64,000 nucleotides of DNA from Melampsora larici-populina 98AG31 (Eukaryota; Basidiomycota; Pucciniomycetes; Pucciniales; Melampsoraceae): NCBI RefSeq assembly GCF_000204055.1, contig NW_006768816.1, positions 241,998 through 305,997 on the forward strand, read 5' to 3'. Made by a program: the position numbers and the translations under genes. Positions 11,501 to 23,389 of the stretch are shown in pieces (position 1 is the first letter of the stretch; every line of letters begins with the position of its first letter). The notes below the pieces were generated by a model that was not told where the DNA came from, did not search any database, and saw only the letters and a program-made list of their open reading frames with translations.

Positions 11501-12991
11501 GATGGTCGGAGGTAGCACACCACCCGCTGCAATTGCCCGATGTCTCTCTTTGCAACCAGGGTGGCCAGACTTACCGTCTTGGTTTGAACCGTCACGATGT
11601 GCGTATATATTCGAATGTGAACCACCAGAAGACCGAGCGAGAAAGCCACACCACTTACATGGCCAGGAGTTGAAAGGTCCCTCGGGTTTCTGACCCAGAT
11701 ATTGATGTTTGTCAGCTTTCTTATCAAAAAACAAAAACTGATGAGTCAATTAAAATTCTTACATCTCTTCCACCTCGTTTAGGTTTTGATTGGAAATAGT
11801 CTTTGATGTAATCATAAGGATCCTCCTCTTTTTCATCTTCCAACACCTTCTCTTTAAGCTTGTTTTTTTCTTCGGGTCCCTTCTTACGCTTCTTAGCTGG
11901 TTGCTTGACTTTCAAATGTTCATCTTCTGAGTCTCGGCTCAAGTCGACCTCCACACGAGCTCTTTGCTTTGAAGGGCAAGGCGAACTCTGAACCTGAGAC
12001 TGTTGTGAAAAAGACATGACAGTTAGAAACATATGCCGGGTCTGATGGTAGGAAGTTACTTACTTTATTTTTCTTGACTCGACTAGAGGTACACGGTGAG
12101 GTAGCTGCCTTCTTCTTGGCTTTCTTCGAATTTGAACGAGTGGCATTACTATTACCCTGGTTGATCGAGGTGGTATCTGATTCGTCCTCGGACTCAACTT
12201 GAGAACGCTTGGAACGGTTCTTGGATACCTGGACATTGGACTCGGCCTCAGACTCGCTTGGAACAGCCTTCCGAGAATCGTTTGGTGGGATTACCATTGA
12301 AGAGTGACGGCGGATGGGAGTATTTCGGCCACTTTGACGGGGAGTAGGTTGTATTGGAGGTATTTGTGGAGTCGGTGATTGGCGAAGTGAGGCAGGATTG
12401 GGTTGGTCCGCATCAACCTGAGAACGGGGAGACATAGTACCCGGGGAAGCCTGTGATTATGGCCCAAAGAGAACAGAAAAAAGAAAAAAGAAAAGAGACA
12501 TGAAAAACGAGATTGGACCAGGAGATAACACATAACTCACCATAGTGTAGTTTTCAAAGGGATCCGACCATAGATTGGCCCAATCGGGAACGTAAGGGAG
12601 GAATTGATTGGTCCACGTGCTGGCTGGTCTCATTTCGAACAAATGATGACACCTGTCGGAAGGTAGGTGCTAAGGAACGACACTAGAATTCAAGACGTAA
12701 GAGATGGATTAGTTCAGAAAGGCCCTTCTGCCAAGAGGAATGGCATTTAACTCCGAAGTTGGAGTGGATACAATACTGTGACAATACCCGATACTACCCC
12801 GGGTCCCGGGCCGGTATCGTACCAGAAACTCACTACGATACCGGGTACAGTATTGCCATACGCAATACTGCTGGGAGGCTCAGCCGGTAGCGTATTGTAC
12901 CTCAGATACTGATACTGACGATACGATACCGTCGAAAAAGCTACGATACCACTACGATACCGATACCGGTAGCGTAATTGTGGCAGCGTTG
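8526..12991 (-). mobile_element. hAT DNA transposon with terminal repeats and target duplication
   Basis: The left end (8526-8556, starting CAACGCTGCAACAATTACG) and right end (complement of 12961-12991) are 31-bp inverted repeats with two differences. Directly outside both ends lies GCAACAG (8519-8525 and 12992-12998), a 7-bp target duplication, close to the 8 bp usual for hAT. Subterminal regions (8540-8740 and 12760-12960) are filled with short words such as CGATACCG, GTATCG and TACTGTA, typical of transposase-binding repeats. The transposase gene lies inside on the minus strand. Confidence 0.85.
8873..12642 (-). CDS. hAT-family transposase, multi-exon
   Basis: This is a cut-and-paste transposase. 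A short first exon (MFEMRPASTWTNQFLPYVPD, from 12642) leads to a Ser/Lys-rich basic region (12435-12060 and 12010-11760). A BED-like zinc finger follows (CKWCG ... H ... GHPGC, about 11650-11570). Then come FGLILDAWTSP in the RNase-H-like fold (about 11100), SGSNND and CAGHKIALTVNAG (about 10830-10690), an Asp/Glu-rich insert, GYGIRWN, and the C-terminal dimerisation block YPVLALLAMDYLAICGASCA followed by VERTFSAA (9150-9050). About ten exons are needed and I checked the major junctions only. No stop was seen inside the domains, so it may still be active. It sits inside the matching terminal repeats. Confidence 0.8.
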
Positions 12992-12998
12992 GCAACAG

Positions 12999-13173
12999 GT
13001 ACTGTACTGGTATAATATCGAGAATACTAGTACAGTACCTTACTTTACAATACCCGTCAAAACACTACTCAGTACAGTACTGGGAATACAATACTGCACG
13101 CAGTACAGTAATCAAAACCTAGGTACTACCAAAAATTAGTCTGAGTAGGGTACTGTTTTCCACACCTAGATAC
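12999..13173. repeat. TACTGTA-rich repeat
   Basis: Dense in TACTGTAC, CAGTACAG and CAATAC words. The same vocabulary resumes at 14695-14800, on the other side of the foldback, and at 18690-18930. It is probably the interrupted left subterminal region of the second hAT element, which the foldback split. Confidence 0.5.
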
Positions 13174-14689
13174 ACAGCCCCCAGCTACTAGGCTCTGGCA
13201 GGCCAGAGATTACCTTGGCTCCATGAAAGATTTATGAAAGATTCAGAAAGATTTCAAACTGACCTCAACATAATATCATATGGGGCCATTTGCCTGTCCG
13301 GCCACCAAAATTCCGATGTCATCATATGACATCATAAATCTGTACACACCTGATCCTGTATTCACAGATCAAGAATATATAGTCTATTAAACTTTATCAT
13401 GTAAATTGACTGAGTTATTGAGGTTTGAAAACAAATCACGGATAAAAAATACTATTTGTGTACTATACATAAGACTGGGATCTTGAATATCTTCAATCTT
13501 TGTCAATATACATATACATCAGATCGTATGTTCCACTGTACAATACAGGTTTTTACATTTTGTATTTTTGCAGCCTTTGTCCAAAATAGGGCTGTGACCC
13601 GGCCCTGGCCCCGCCCGGCCAACTGTGCCCGCTGGTGTTCTGGAAGCAGACAGTACACGCCCTGACACACCAAAACCTACTTAATAAGGGTCATAAAAGC
13701 CCTGTGAGAACCCAGGCAGCCCGGTCTGCCCCGGTGCCCGTCATTTTTTTTGCTGAATACTCTAAAAAATTGCCTTTTGAGTTGGGTCCCATGGCTCTCT
13801 CCAAGGTCTGAGTAGGCTGATATAAGGTTTATGTACAATTTTATACACCTAGATGTGCAACAAACACCAGAAATACCCCCTATGGCCCCTATTACCTCTT
13901 AAAATCAATTCAGGGTGTGCCCTGGCTGGCCCTGAGTGTTTTCTGGATCCCCTCAGGTCTGCCCAAGGCCAGGCAATGCGCCGGGGCCGCCCTGTCACAC
14001 TCAGGGCCGGGTCACAGCCCTAGTCCAAAAGGCATATTTCTATATGTAATTCTGAATTCTACATGAGCAGTCCAATCTATCCCTGATTTGTTGATTCTAG
14101 GAAGGATATGAATAAATTGATGGCAGAAAATTTTGGAAATTATTATTTACATGCATATCAGTCTATTTGTGCCTAATTTGGGCCCTACAATTCATCACAA
14201 TTTGCCTCAAGGTCAAAGAACTTCAGAAAATCTAACTTCTGTATATAATCCACAATTACATATAAAAATACTACCCATAGACAAAGACTGTAGGGGACAG
14301 AAATGTGGAGAAAAATAGTGCGGAAAATATTATCAAATTTAATGTATATGTATATTGACAAAGATTGTAGATATTCAAGATCTCAGTCTTGTGTATAGTA
14401 CAAAAATAGTATTTTTTATCCGTGATTTCTTTTTCAAACCTCAATAACTCAGTCAATTTACATGATAAAGTTTAATAGACTATATATTCTTGATCTGTGA
14501 ATACAGGAGCAGGTGTGTACAGATTTATGATGTCATATGATGACATCAGAATTTTGGTGGTCGGACAGGCAAAGGGCCCCATATGATATTATGTTGAAGT
14601 CAGTTTGAAATCTTTCTGAATCTTTCATGAATCTTTCATGGAGTCAGTGGAAGGCTCTGGCCGGCCAGAGCCTAGTAGATGGAGGCTGT
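13174..14689. mobile_element. Foldback element, 1.5 kb, arms about 345 bp, GATAC duplication
   Basis: The left arm (13174 to about 13519) and right arm (about 14335-14689) are inverted copies over their full length, by eye above 90% alike; both start ACAGCC(C/T)CCA(G/T)CTACTAGG from the outside. GATAC flanks both ends (13169-13173 and 14690-14694). The loop contains a separate MITE (13589-14020). There is no coding capacity. A transcript through it would form a long hairpin. Confidence 0.85.
13589..14020. mobile_element. MITE nested in the foldback loop, 432 bp
   Basis: Perfect 19-bp terminal inverted repeats, GGGCTGTGACCCGGCCCTG, flanked by TA on both sides. The surrounding loop reads GTCCAAAATA before and TAGTCCAAAA after. 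It is GC-richer than its host. A TA duplication suggests a Tc1/mariner-type mover (inference). A degraded relative lies at 4098-4335. Confidence 0.8.
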
Positions 14690-17600
14690 GATACTGTACT
14701 GTATTGGTATTGTGGGACTTCAAAAAGATACTGTACTATACCACAGCTAGGGAAGGTACTGCATAGTATTGTCCAGGTACTGAGAAAGTACCTGGAATAT
14801 CTGATGAGATGAAATGAAAATAAAATGCATATCTTGCCTAGATGACAAAGACCATAATATTAGGATAAAAGAAAGGAAAGACAATTAAACTAAAGATAAT
14901 TAGTAAAGACAGTCAAATAAGAATACAAGAGGAAAACAAAATTGCAGAAAAGTAAAATAATAATATCAAGACCTCCTCACTTGGCAGGCCGCATCAGTAG
15001 CCATACATTGATTCATCATTTCCCCGGCTTTGACAAATTTGCCCTTCATCTGAATGCCTTCAACTGACCACATACGCCCACAAACCAAGCGTTCGATTGG
15101 CCGTGGGTTGAGAGAACTTTGATCTCTAGTGCAGATATCTGCCGTGCACGAGAAGCAATGTTCAACAGCACAAGAGGTGCCACTGATGGCCAAGTAATCT
15201 TGGGCAAGGCAGCTTAGGATGGGGTATTTCCCTTCATTTACCTACAGAAATTGATGAGATATTAACATCTTGAAGAATTATAAGAAACAACATTAGGGAC
15301 TTGTCTTCCACCATTCCAAAGCTAGATGGAGATTCTTGCCAATTCTGATGCCGGCTCCTCTGCCATCTCCAAGTATGAACGGAGTTTGTGTGTTGTGTCG
15401 ATTCTTGGCTTCATGTTTTCAAAACTCTTCATCATCCTCTGCATTGCCTAAACTTTTACCATTGACAGTGTGTTAGATGTAATAGGCTTGTACGCTCCAT
15501 CAATCTCTAATTTGGTCTTCTTGTCGCCGTAAGCTGTTTCAATGAGATCTTTAGCAAGGCTTGCTTCTTCAGATGATTCTCCAAAAGCGAATTCAAAGTA
15601 GTCGAGTCGCAAACTTGGATGGAGGATATTTGCTAGAATGAGAGAGTGGGATTCAAGCGCCTCCTTTAGAAAGGCCTTGACTTGAACCAACATTGCATGA
15701 TACAATGGGAACAGTGGCTCAGCACGTGAATGTGTTGTGTTGATGTTCTTCTGCAGCAGCTTCTTGAGCTTGACATACTCGTGTATGACGAGGGATCCAG
15801 TGGGTCCTTTTTGCTCAAAGAATTTAGTCAAGTTTTCAAACTCCTACATAAGTTTATCAACATTGTTAGAGTGATGAAAACAAATGTGGTCAAAGAAATA
15901 CTTACCTGGAGAACTTTGATCAGATCCCGTACTTGTTGCCACTCATCTGGCGAAATCATCACTTTATTAAAGACTCCTTGAGGTCGGTGCACATCTGGTG
16001 GTAGGGGTGTCTCTCCCACTTGGCTTGATCCACCCCTGGGCAACTCCATCTGGTCTTCTTTTAAGATGTGATCGATCACCTGAAATGTATGTCAGATTTG
16101 TCAATGAAGTAATGAAGTCAATGGTTCAAAAATGAATGACTTACCTCGTGCGCGTTATATAACCGGCTCCAGCATTGGAGCTTGATGTTCCACCATATAA
16201 CGTACCCAGGAATTGGCCTTGGGAGTTTTTCAGATAAGAGTGCTTGGCTGACAGCATCAAACAGGCAGCACATGACTGCAGAGCCACCAATCTTGCATCA
16301 TACAACATCAAGCTAATGTAAGGTATATTGTAATGGTCAGCAATAAATGTTTGTAAAGATGAATATAGAAATTAGAAAAGCAGGTTTTGGAAGTCTTACC
16401 TTTGTCATTAGCGAGTCCACTGTGTTTGCTGCGTTTTGATTTCTGGCCAAGGGTTTGATAGTCGGGGGATGAATCTCATGAGGTCCATCAATCAACCCAT
16501 ACCAGTTGGGAGTTTCAGAAGCAGGCTGAAGATCAGAATCATCAACCTCTTCAGCTTCTTCTTCAGACGCATCTTCAAGGCCAACATCAGCTGTTTTGTC
16601 TTCTTCAGCAATAGATTGTAATGTGGTGGTTGGAACTGGGAAATTGCCAAGCATTGTGGATTTCACAAGAGGTGGCGGTGGTGCCTGTATACCAAGGGCC
16701 TGAAGGCCCGCATTAACAACTAGGGCCAGCTTATGGCACACACATCAAACACGGTTGGTCTTGTGATTCCATTTGAAGACTGCATTGTTTGCTTCACAGT
16801 GTTTGCTGATCTGTATATTCATGGCTTCAGCAAGAGTATTGTTATTGCTTCCAGAATCGTGGGTTTGAGCTAACATATAGATAAAGAAAAAGGATCAATT
16901 AGAAAGACAAAAAAAAAAAAAAAAAAGATTGAGACTCATCTTAGTATGAAGGCCATGCTTGATCAGGAGGTTGATCAATGGCTCAGCTAGCCAATCACCT
17001 TTGTGATGCCAGACAATTAAATTCAACAAAAAGTGCCTGGTGATGTAGGTCCAGTCCTTTGTGACGAATGTCACACTGGCACCTAAGAAACCATAACAAT
17101 TGCCTGGGGTTGTCCATGCGTCATGGATAAGCCCAAATGAGCTTTTAAGCGACCAGGAAGACAAAGGAAAGAAGAATCAGAAAAATGAAAAAATGCAATA
17201 TGAATATAGATACAAATTGGACTTCACCTTTAGTTCATCAATCACAGATGAGCGCATGGCGTGATAGGCCTTGTGTGCAAACTTCGAAACCCACCCTCGA
17301 CCAAATAGATGGGCCTTTGGATTTGCATATCAAAAGTCTGCCCGTAGATATGGGTCGTCCATTTGCCTCCATGGTAGTGCCGTCCTGATGACCCACATCC
17401 CCAACAGCTGATTGAGGATTTGATTGTTGTACTTGAGTACTGTCTGAGCAAAGGTGAGCATCAAATTCTGGCCTTTGTTCGCATTGCCATCTTCAGTTCG
17501 CTGTTCATATACTGTCAGTGGAAGTTTACAGCCTTTGGTGATGGCTTTAGAGCATTTCTGACAACCTGGCTTCCCTGACTTCCCGTCTTGTGTGGATCCG

Positions 17601-18935
17601 TCTCGGTGGGCTAGCAGATTGATACTAGAAGACGGAGCACTGGCAACATTGACGCACCACCACTTGCACGGAAAGGCTGTCACTGCCTTTCCTTTTGCCT
17701 GCCATAATCATATTGAAATCATTAGAACAAAAGATTTAAAACTTTGTTGTACAACAAAAATCATGATAAAGCAGAACAAAATGGCACATACATTAATTAT
17801 GGTGATCACAGGTTCAAAATATTCGCGGATAGGATTGAATAGACGCGGTTTTGCAGGCTTCTTCTCTACCTTCTTGTTCTCATCTTCGGAATCTTGAACC
17901 AAGTCGATTGTGAGCTTTACACCACCCTGAGCCTGAATGTTTGCGTCTCCATCACTTGGTTTGGTAGGCTGCTTAGAACGTTTGGAACACTTCTTTGTAG
18001 CTGAGGTGGTTGTGCGAGGTATTTTGCGGCAACATTGGGGTGGCTGTGGTGAGGCTTCTTCCTCTGAAGAAGCCTTGTCCTTGGTGCAATTGGTGCATTT
18101 GCGCTTTGTACTAGTTGTAGGAGTTGGCTGATATACCGATGACTCAGATTGAGAGTCGTCATCTTGGCGTTGAACGGTACGGCGTGAGTCCGCAGGAGAA
18201 GTGATCAAGTTGTGATGTTTCCTAGCTGGAGAAGGCCGGGAATTATGACAAACACTGGCTTGGGAGGATGACATGACAGAAGATAGTGATGCTGCTATAG
18301 GAATCAAGCAAAAGCTGAAAGAATAGCGGAATCAAAGGGAAACAAAAAGAAATGGAAAGTGAATGTTAATAAATAAAATAAAATTGAGATTGGGAGAATA
18401 TAATCTGAATACTAAAGTAATAGGGCATACCCTTTTAACATGATAGATAGCCCGGTGGCCACCAATATGGCAACATGTTTCCATAGACCCAGGCCTAGAT
18501 TGCTCCTGCCAAAATTAAATCCATTGATTAGGGAAGCAAGGTGTAATACAAAGTGGGAAATCAGATCAAATGAGCGGAATCAAGACTAGAGGGATGGATG
18601 ACTCACCAATCTGACAATATCTTCATTGATCGGTTGCCTCCTTGCGTGGAGGGTGGTGTAATGAGGAAACGGGATGGAAAATGTAAAGGGATAAGGTTGG
18701 CAATACCAGTACTATAGCAGTATAGTACCGGTATTGTAGGTACCCGCCATTTTGGTACCAGTACAGTACATGTGAGGGAGATACTGTACCGATTACAGTA
18801 CCTAAGAAAACGACACTGAATTTTGGGCCCTGGAGTACAGTAATGAATTCCTAGGTACTGTACTACTAGATACTGTGCTGTAAAAAATAGGTACTATACT
18901 GTACTGTACCAATACCAGTACTGTACATACCTTGG
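14690..18935 (-). mobile_element. Second, decayed hAT element
   Basis: It surrounds a broken transposase of the same type as the first element. TACTGTA/GGTACTG-rich tracts lie on the left (14690-14810, continuing at 12999-13173 beyond the foldback) and right (18690-18935). Clean terminal repeats or a target duplication could not be fixed, so the limits are approximate. It sits in tandem with and in the same orientation as the intact copy. Confidence 0.6.
14966..18307 (-). pseudogene. hAT transposase, degenerate
   Basis: Domain order matches the intact copy: Ser/Pro-rich N-terminus (MSSSQASVCHNSRPSPARKH, from about 18274), zinc-finger region (CKWWCVNVASAPSSSINLLA, HRDGS, GKPGC), LIHDAWTTPGNCYGFLGASV (about 17130), SGSNNN region, CHKLALVVNAGLQALGIQAP, an acidic insert, VIHEYVKLKKLLQ and the C-terminal block DYLAISGTSCAVEHCFS. 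Breaks: TGA at 16745-16747 just before CVCHKLAL, TGA at 15419-15421 in the acidic stretch, and a frame change before LHLALEWW (about 15330). The dimerisation motif reads EHCFS where the other copy has ERTFS. Confidence 0.75.
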
Positions 18936-19100
18936 TACATAATGTACCAAGGCATGTACACCATGGATCTATTTGGCTGTTGTCAGGTGGTCTTAGTGGG
19001 CCAACAAAAGTTGTCAGCATTACACCACCAGAGGTTTTGGCCAATGTCAGGCTACCTTGGTTTCCCAACAAAAGTTCTCATCTGCATAGAAAGGCAGTCT

Positions 19101-19200
19101 CTGGCCAGGTCCTAGCACTTGACTGTCTGCAGGCCCTGCTAAAGGGCCACAAATTTGCCAGTGGTAGCCTGCCAGATGGCCAATGTTTGAGGACCAGATA
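19101..19200 (+). repeat. Left copy of a 100-bp inverted repeat pair
   Basis: Starts CTGGCCAGGTCCTAGCACTT. The reverse complement recurs at 23289-23389 with about ten differences by eye. The outward ends (CTGGCCAGG ... CCTGGCCAG) are placed like the termini of a 4.3-kb element, but no target duplication was seen. Confidence 0.7.
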
Positions 19201-21012
19201 ATGGTCAGCCTGTGATGGCTGCCCACACTGGGTTTGTAAATCCGCAAGCCAGGTCACCTGCTACCTCACTGGGCAGGGCCTACTCAGCATTTGTATACAC
19301 AAAAAAAGCCATGCAAAATTGGACAGGGGCCCAATCAAGCTCACTTTCAATGAAATTTCACCCTGAACCATACTTGATCATCATATTGCAAGAAGGTAGA
19401 GACAGTTTACAAAGGAAATTGTGATGTTTGATAAGAGGGAATACAACTGAAATCAATGTTTGATGGGTTTCAAAGATAAAGTTTTTTGTACATTCAATTG
19501 TTGACCAAAGATTCCTCATGAAGCACTGCTGCAGGTATACCAGCCAAAATCTTGTCGTCCTATGGCAGTTTGACTTCAAAGTCTTGTTTGTTCTCTTCCC
19601 AGCTCCTCTCACCAGTGAATAATTCCACATATTTGTCATACACCATTTTATAAAACCTGAATTATTTGCCAATCAATTTCAGTTCAAAGTAAATCCTTAA
19701 TATTGTGGACCATACTTAGAGTTGAGTGAATGTAAATTCATAAATCCCTTTCTATGTTGGCACAACTTTACTGCACATTTGCTTTGGCCATCACATATTG
19801 ATTACATATATGCTACAAACAATATTTGACTTTACTGTGTACCTTTTTCACATGTTTATTTGTCACTTTGTCCAGTGGTCTGTCTGAATCTCACATCATT
19901 GATTTCTTTATCTTTCAAACTCACCATAACCTATGCCAGAAGATATCCCTACAACAAGAGAAATTGAAACTATGTCTAAAAATGAAGAAATGTGAATATC
20001 TTTTTGCAATTTTTATACTCAGTAGTATTATTCTAATTTACTCCAATGATAGAATTTTATGGACTGAAATAAAAGTGATGACAATAGAACTTGGAAATGA
20101 GAAAGTCTGACAAGAAATGAGAAATGTAAGAAAAAAACTTCAACAAATTCAACAATAAAAAACATTATAGCAGAAAGTGAGTCAACAAACAGTAGAACAT
20201 ATTATAAATGGGCACTAAGACCTATTCAACAGTATTAAGAACAAATAACCAAATTGGCAAGTATTGATTTTTGTTTTATGTCAATGATTTCAAAACAAAT
20301 ACCAGGAATGATGTCAAAACATACAACTATCAACCCTTCAACTGCTACAAATTAATCCTTGACCAACCACAACAGCTTAACCTATCCCCTGCTTCCAGCA
20401 CACTGATTCCAAACCTTCTTTCTTAGGTCTATCTTTAAGATTATGTAGTCCTGGAAGCACTTTAGCAAGTATATGTTTGATATTCATTTGAATTTTTTGT
20501 ATCTTAAATCATCAACTTAAATCTCAAAACTTTTCTGTGCATTCATCTTAGGTATGGCATGTTTTAGATAGTATTGAAGAATCTCCCACTCAAGATTCTA
20601 GTAAATGATTCATATCCTTTTAAAAAAGAAGAATGAATTTACAGTGACCACTGATTTAAGCTTGTTCGTCATTGGGTTTTGTGCCTTTTGGTGATTGGAT
20701 TATTGTTCATTCTGATATTATTTTGAGAGGAGACAACAATTCCTATAGGGTTGTAGAAAAGGTAAGAAGGCTCTCATTTGATTAGTTTACCATTGAACTC
20801 ACTCCTCATGGATGCCTTTTTGGTTTGGTCATACATGTGTTTTGTTTTTGAAGGCATGCAGAAAGACCTCTTTGACTGTTTGTTTATAATGCTGATTATG
20901 AGGTTACACAAGAAGTAGTCATCATTTCAAACATAACAACCCTTTCTTTACTGAATTTAAGACTTTGACCCATACAATTGACAAAAACTGACTAATGATT
21001 TTCTTTTACCAA
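19201..21012. other. Gene-free, AT-rich stretch
   Basis: Only short open frames without motifs (for example 19826-20110 with a hydrophobic start). No RNA gene or repeat structure was recognised. It lies between the inverted repeat pair, so it may be the inside of a large non-autonomous element. Confidence 0.4.
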
Positions 21013-21828
21013 CACTACACCAAATGTAATCTTTACCGGGCGGTAAAGAAAACTACTGACATAGAAAAGTCCTGAGGAAACAGGAAGAGAGCTAAAAATC
21101 TGAAAAAATATGCACCTTGTTCCTAGATCTTGGGGCGTCATGATGAGTATTTTTTTGTATTTTACACACAGATATTGGTTTATGTACTAACAATAAACGC
21201 TGAAAATCATCAAAAACTCACATGTAACAATACCTGAAATTTGGGTCATGAGTATGAAGGCAATATTTTGTGGTCTAAAAACTTCAATAACTTTTGCAAT
21301 TCTGCTCCAAATAACTCGATTTCTGGTTCATTCAAAAGCTGAACTATTCTCCTTCACACTTCATAATGCTAGTAAGGTGCTATCTAGTCATTTAAACACT
21401 CTACATATGCTCAAACACTTCTGTATGAATAGCTCTGTAGGAACTTTTTTAGACCAGCTACAGATGTGATGTCTCAATGAAAAATGTAGAGGAAAGGCTC
21501 ACCTTTTTAATGCACTTCAAATCGAGTGATTTGATTCAGAACCGCAAAAGTTATTGATGTTTGAAGATTCCAAAATCCTGTCTTCAAAGTCAAGGGCCAA
21601 ATTTCAGGTATTGTTACAGGTGGGTTTTTGATGATTCTCAGCCTTTATTGTTAGTACATTAACCAATATTGGTGTGTAAAATACAAAAAAATACTCGTCA
21701 TGACGCCCCAACATCTAGGAACAAGGTGCATATTTTTTCAGATTTTTAGCTCTCTTCCTGTTGCCTCAGGACTTTTCTATGTCAGTAGTTTTCTTTACCG
21801 CCCGGTAAAGATGACATTTTGTGTAGTG
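21013..21828. mobile_element. CACTA-like foldback MITE, 816 bp, CAA duplication
   Basis: The ends are CACTACACCAAATGTAATC and the complement of GATGACATTTTGTGTAGTG, each followed inward by CTTTACCGGGCGGTAAAG. CAA flanks both sides (21010-21012 and 21829-21831). The CACTA start and 3-bp duplication are the hallmarks of CACTA/EnSpm elements. The arms continue inward for at least 230 bp on each side, and more weakly almost to the centre. No transposase is present. Confidence 0.85.
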
Positions 21829-22251
21829 CAAACATGTCCCAAACTTCATATTAGCAATTCTGGGCACCAGGAGAAGGTATATTAGGATGTTCAATAGGGG
21901 ATTGGTACATGAAATTCCAAAAAAACTACTTCAACTGATGCACCGTCTTCATCAATTCTTCAACTGTGGAAAGATTTCAACATCAATGTTGAATGGTAGA
22001 ATTTTCTTGGCTGACCGTGATACAACAGATCTTGATCAAGTCAAGGGTTGAGTTGTTGCAGTCCAAGGGTGATATGTTGCATACAGAAGGTGAGCTTTTG
22101 CATGTGTATTTTCTAATGTTGCACTTGACCTGTGTGCAAGTTGCAGGGCACCATAAGTTGTTGCCATCAATTTTGACTTGTACACGCAGGGCATGTATAA
22201 TCCCCAAGTGTGCAACAGTGTGTTGCAGCCCCCAATGCAACACAACATTGC

Positions 22252-22325
22252 ATGTGGAGTCCATGGTTAGAACACACATCTGGAGCAAGAGGGTTGTGGG
22301 TTCAAGTCCTACTAGACACATTGTT
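22252..22325 (+). repeat. tRNA-derived SINE-like segment
   Basis: ATGGTTAGAACAC (22263-22275) resembles a Pol III A box and GGTTCAAGTCC (22299-22309) matches the B box; the B box is followed by TACTAGACA as in a decayed T-arm and acceptor stem. The spacing (about 35 bp) is right for a tRNA head. The cloverleaf does not close convincingly, so it is called a SINE-like relic and not a tRNA gene. Confidence 0.5.
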
Positions 22326-22494
22326 TTATGGATCCAACAGCGGCACAGCTGGTATTCAGGGCATCCATTGGCACTGACTCATGTGGTGAGTGGGGCCCAA
22401 TTGCAGGCCTTTTGTGGTCAATTTTGGGGTTGGTGTGCACATTTTAGGTTTAGGTCTCTCCCTCTCAGTTAACATGTGATTATGGCACTGCCAG

Positions 22495-22680
22495 CATAGA
22501 TGCCTCGGGTTGAGAAATCCGAGGCATCATCGGAGGCAAATTCCCGGACAAACCTTGTCCAAGGTATTTGCCCGAGGTATTTTTTTGCCCTGAGAATTAC
22601 CTCGGATCAAAACCTTGGGAAGCTTCTGTCCGAGGTTTTGCATCCGAGGATACCTCGGATTTTGTAATCCGAGGTAAATA
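22495..22680. repeat. CCGAGG/CCTCGG-dense palindromic block
   Basis: The hexamer CCGAGG or its complement occurs about eight times in 185 bp, with nested palindromes such as CCGAGGATACCTCGG. It is probably a small foldback element; terminal limits are uncertain. Confidence 0.6.
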
Positions 22681-23288
22681 TGTTGGTGGTGTGGGTGCAA
22701 ATTATTTGTTTAGCATCTAAATTTTCCAAATTACATCTCAAAGTCATGGAAAAGATGAAGTGGAGTAGGAATAAGGACAAGAGGATGATACTGAGAGCGG
22801 TCATATAGATGCACTTTTGATTTCAAACGTATTCAACATTCAAGTTGAAGCAGAACAACCAAATACAATTGTTTTAGATGAGGGGTCTGAGAACAAGCAC
22901 AGGGGCAAAAACAGATGCTCCCATTGGGGTGAGTATTGAAATTTTCTAGTTTTTTTAACATTTGTTCAATTTTACTTCCAAATTCTTTTGTTTTCTTCCT
23001 GTTTTCTTCATGTTTGTCAGCTGATTACATGATCAACAGGAACTGAGCGGATGGACTAGGTCTTCCTTGGGCTTCATTCCTTAGCAAATAAGCCTGAGGG
23101 AGGGCTGGCCCATCTGCTCACTTCATCTCAGCCCCTCAGCTGATCCTCAGTGGTATGCCTTGTAGCCTACTGATCCAGAATTTTGGACAAGGTTCTGAGC
23201 TGTTCTGAGTATGCAGGGACTCATGAACTGATTCTGAGTACTCAGCTGAGAGACTGTGCTCAATTTGGAAGCCATAGCGGGTCAACCT

Positions 23289-23389
23289 TCATCTGGCGCT
23301 CAAATATTGGCCATTTGACGGGCTACCACTGGAAAATTGGTGGCCCTTCAGCAGGGCCTGCAAACAGTCAAGTGCTAGGACCTGGCCAG
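23289..23389 (-). repeat. Right copy of the 100-bp inverted repeat pair
   Basis: Reverse complement of 19101-19200, ending GTGCTAGGACCTGGCCAG. See the left copy for what the pair may delimit. Confidence 0.7.

Noticed and set aside
22252..22325. Functional tRNA gene
   Set aside because: B box is good but the acceptor and anticodon stems do not pair convincingly.
21983..22472. Protein genes on both strands around the SINE-like segment
   Set aside because: Both frames are read through the tRNA-like head (the minus one gives the VGLEPTTLL phrase typical of translated tRNA sequence), so they are accidental.
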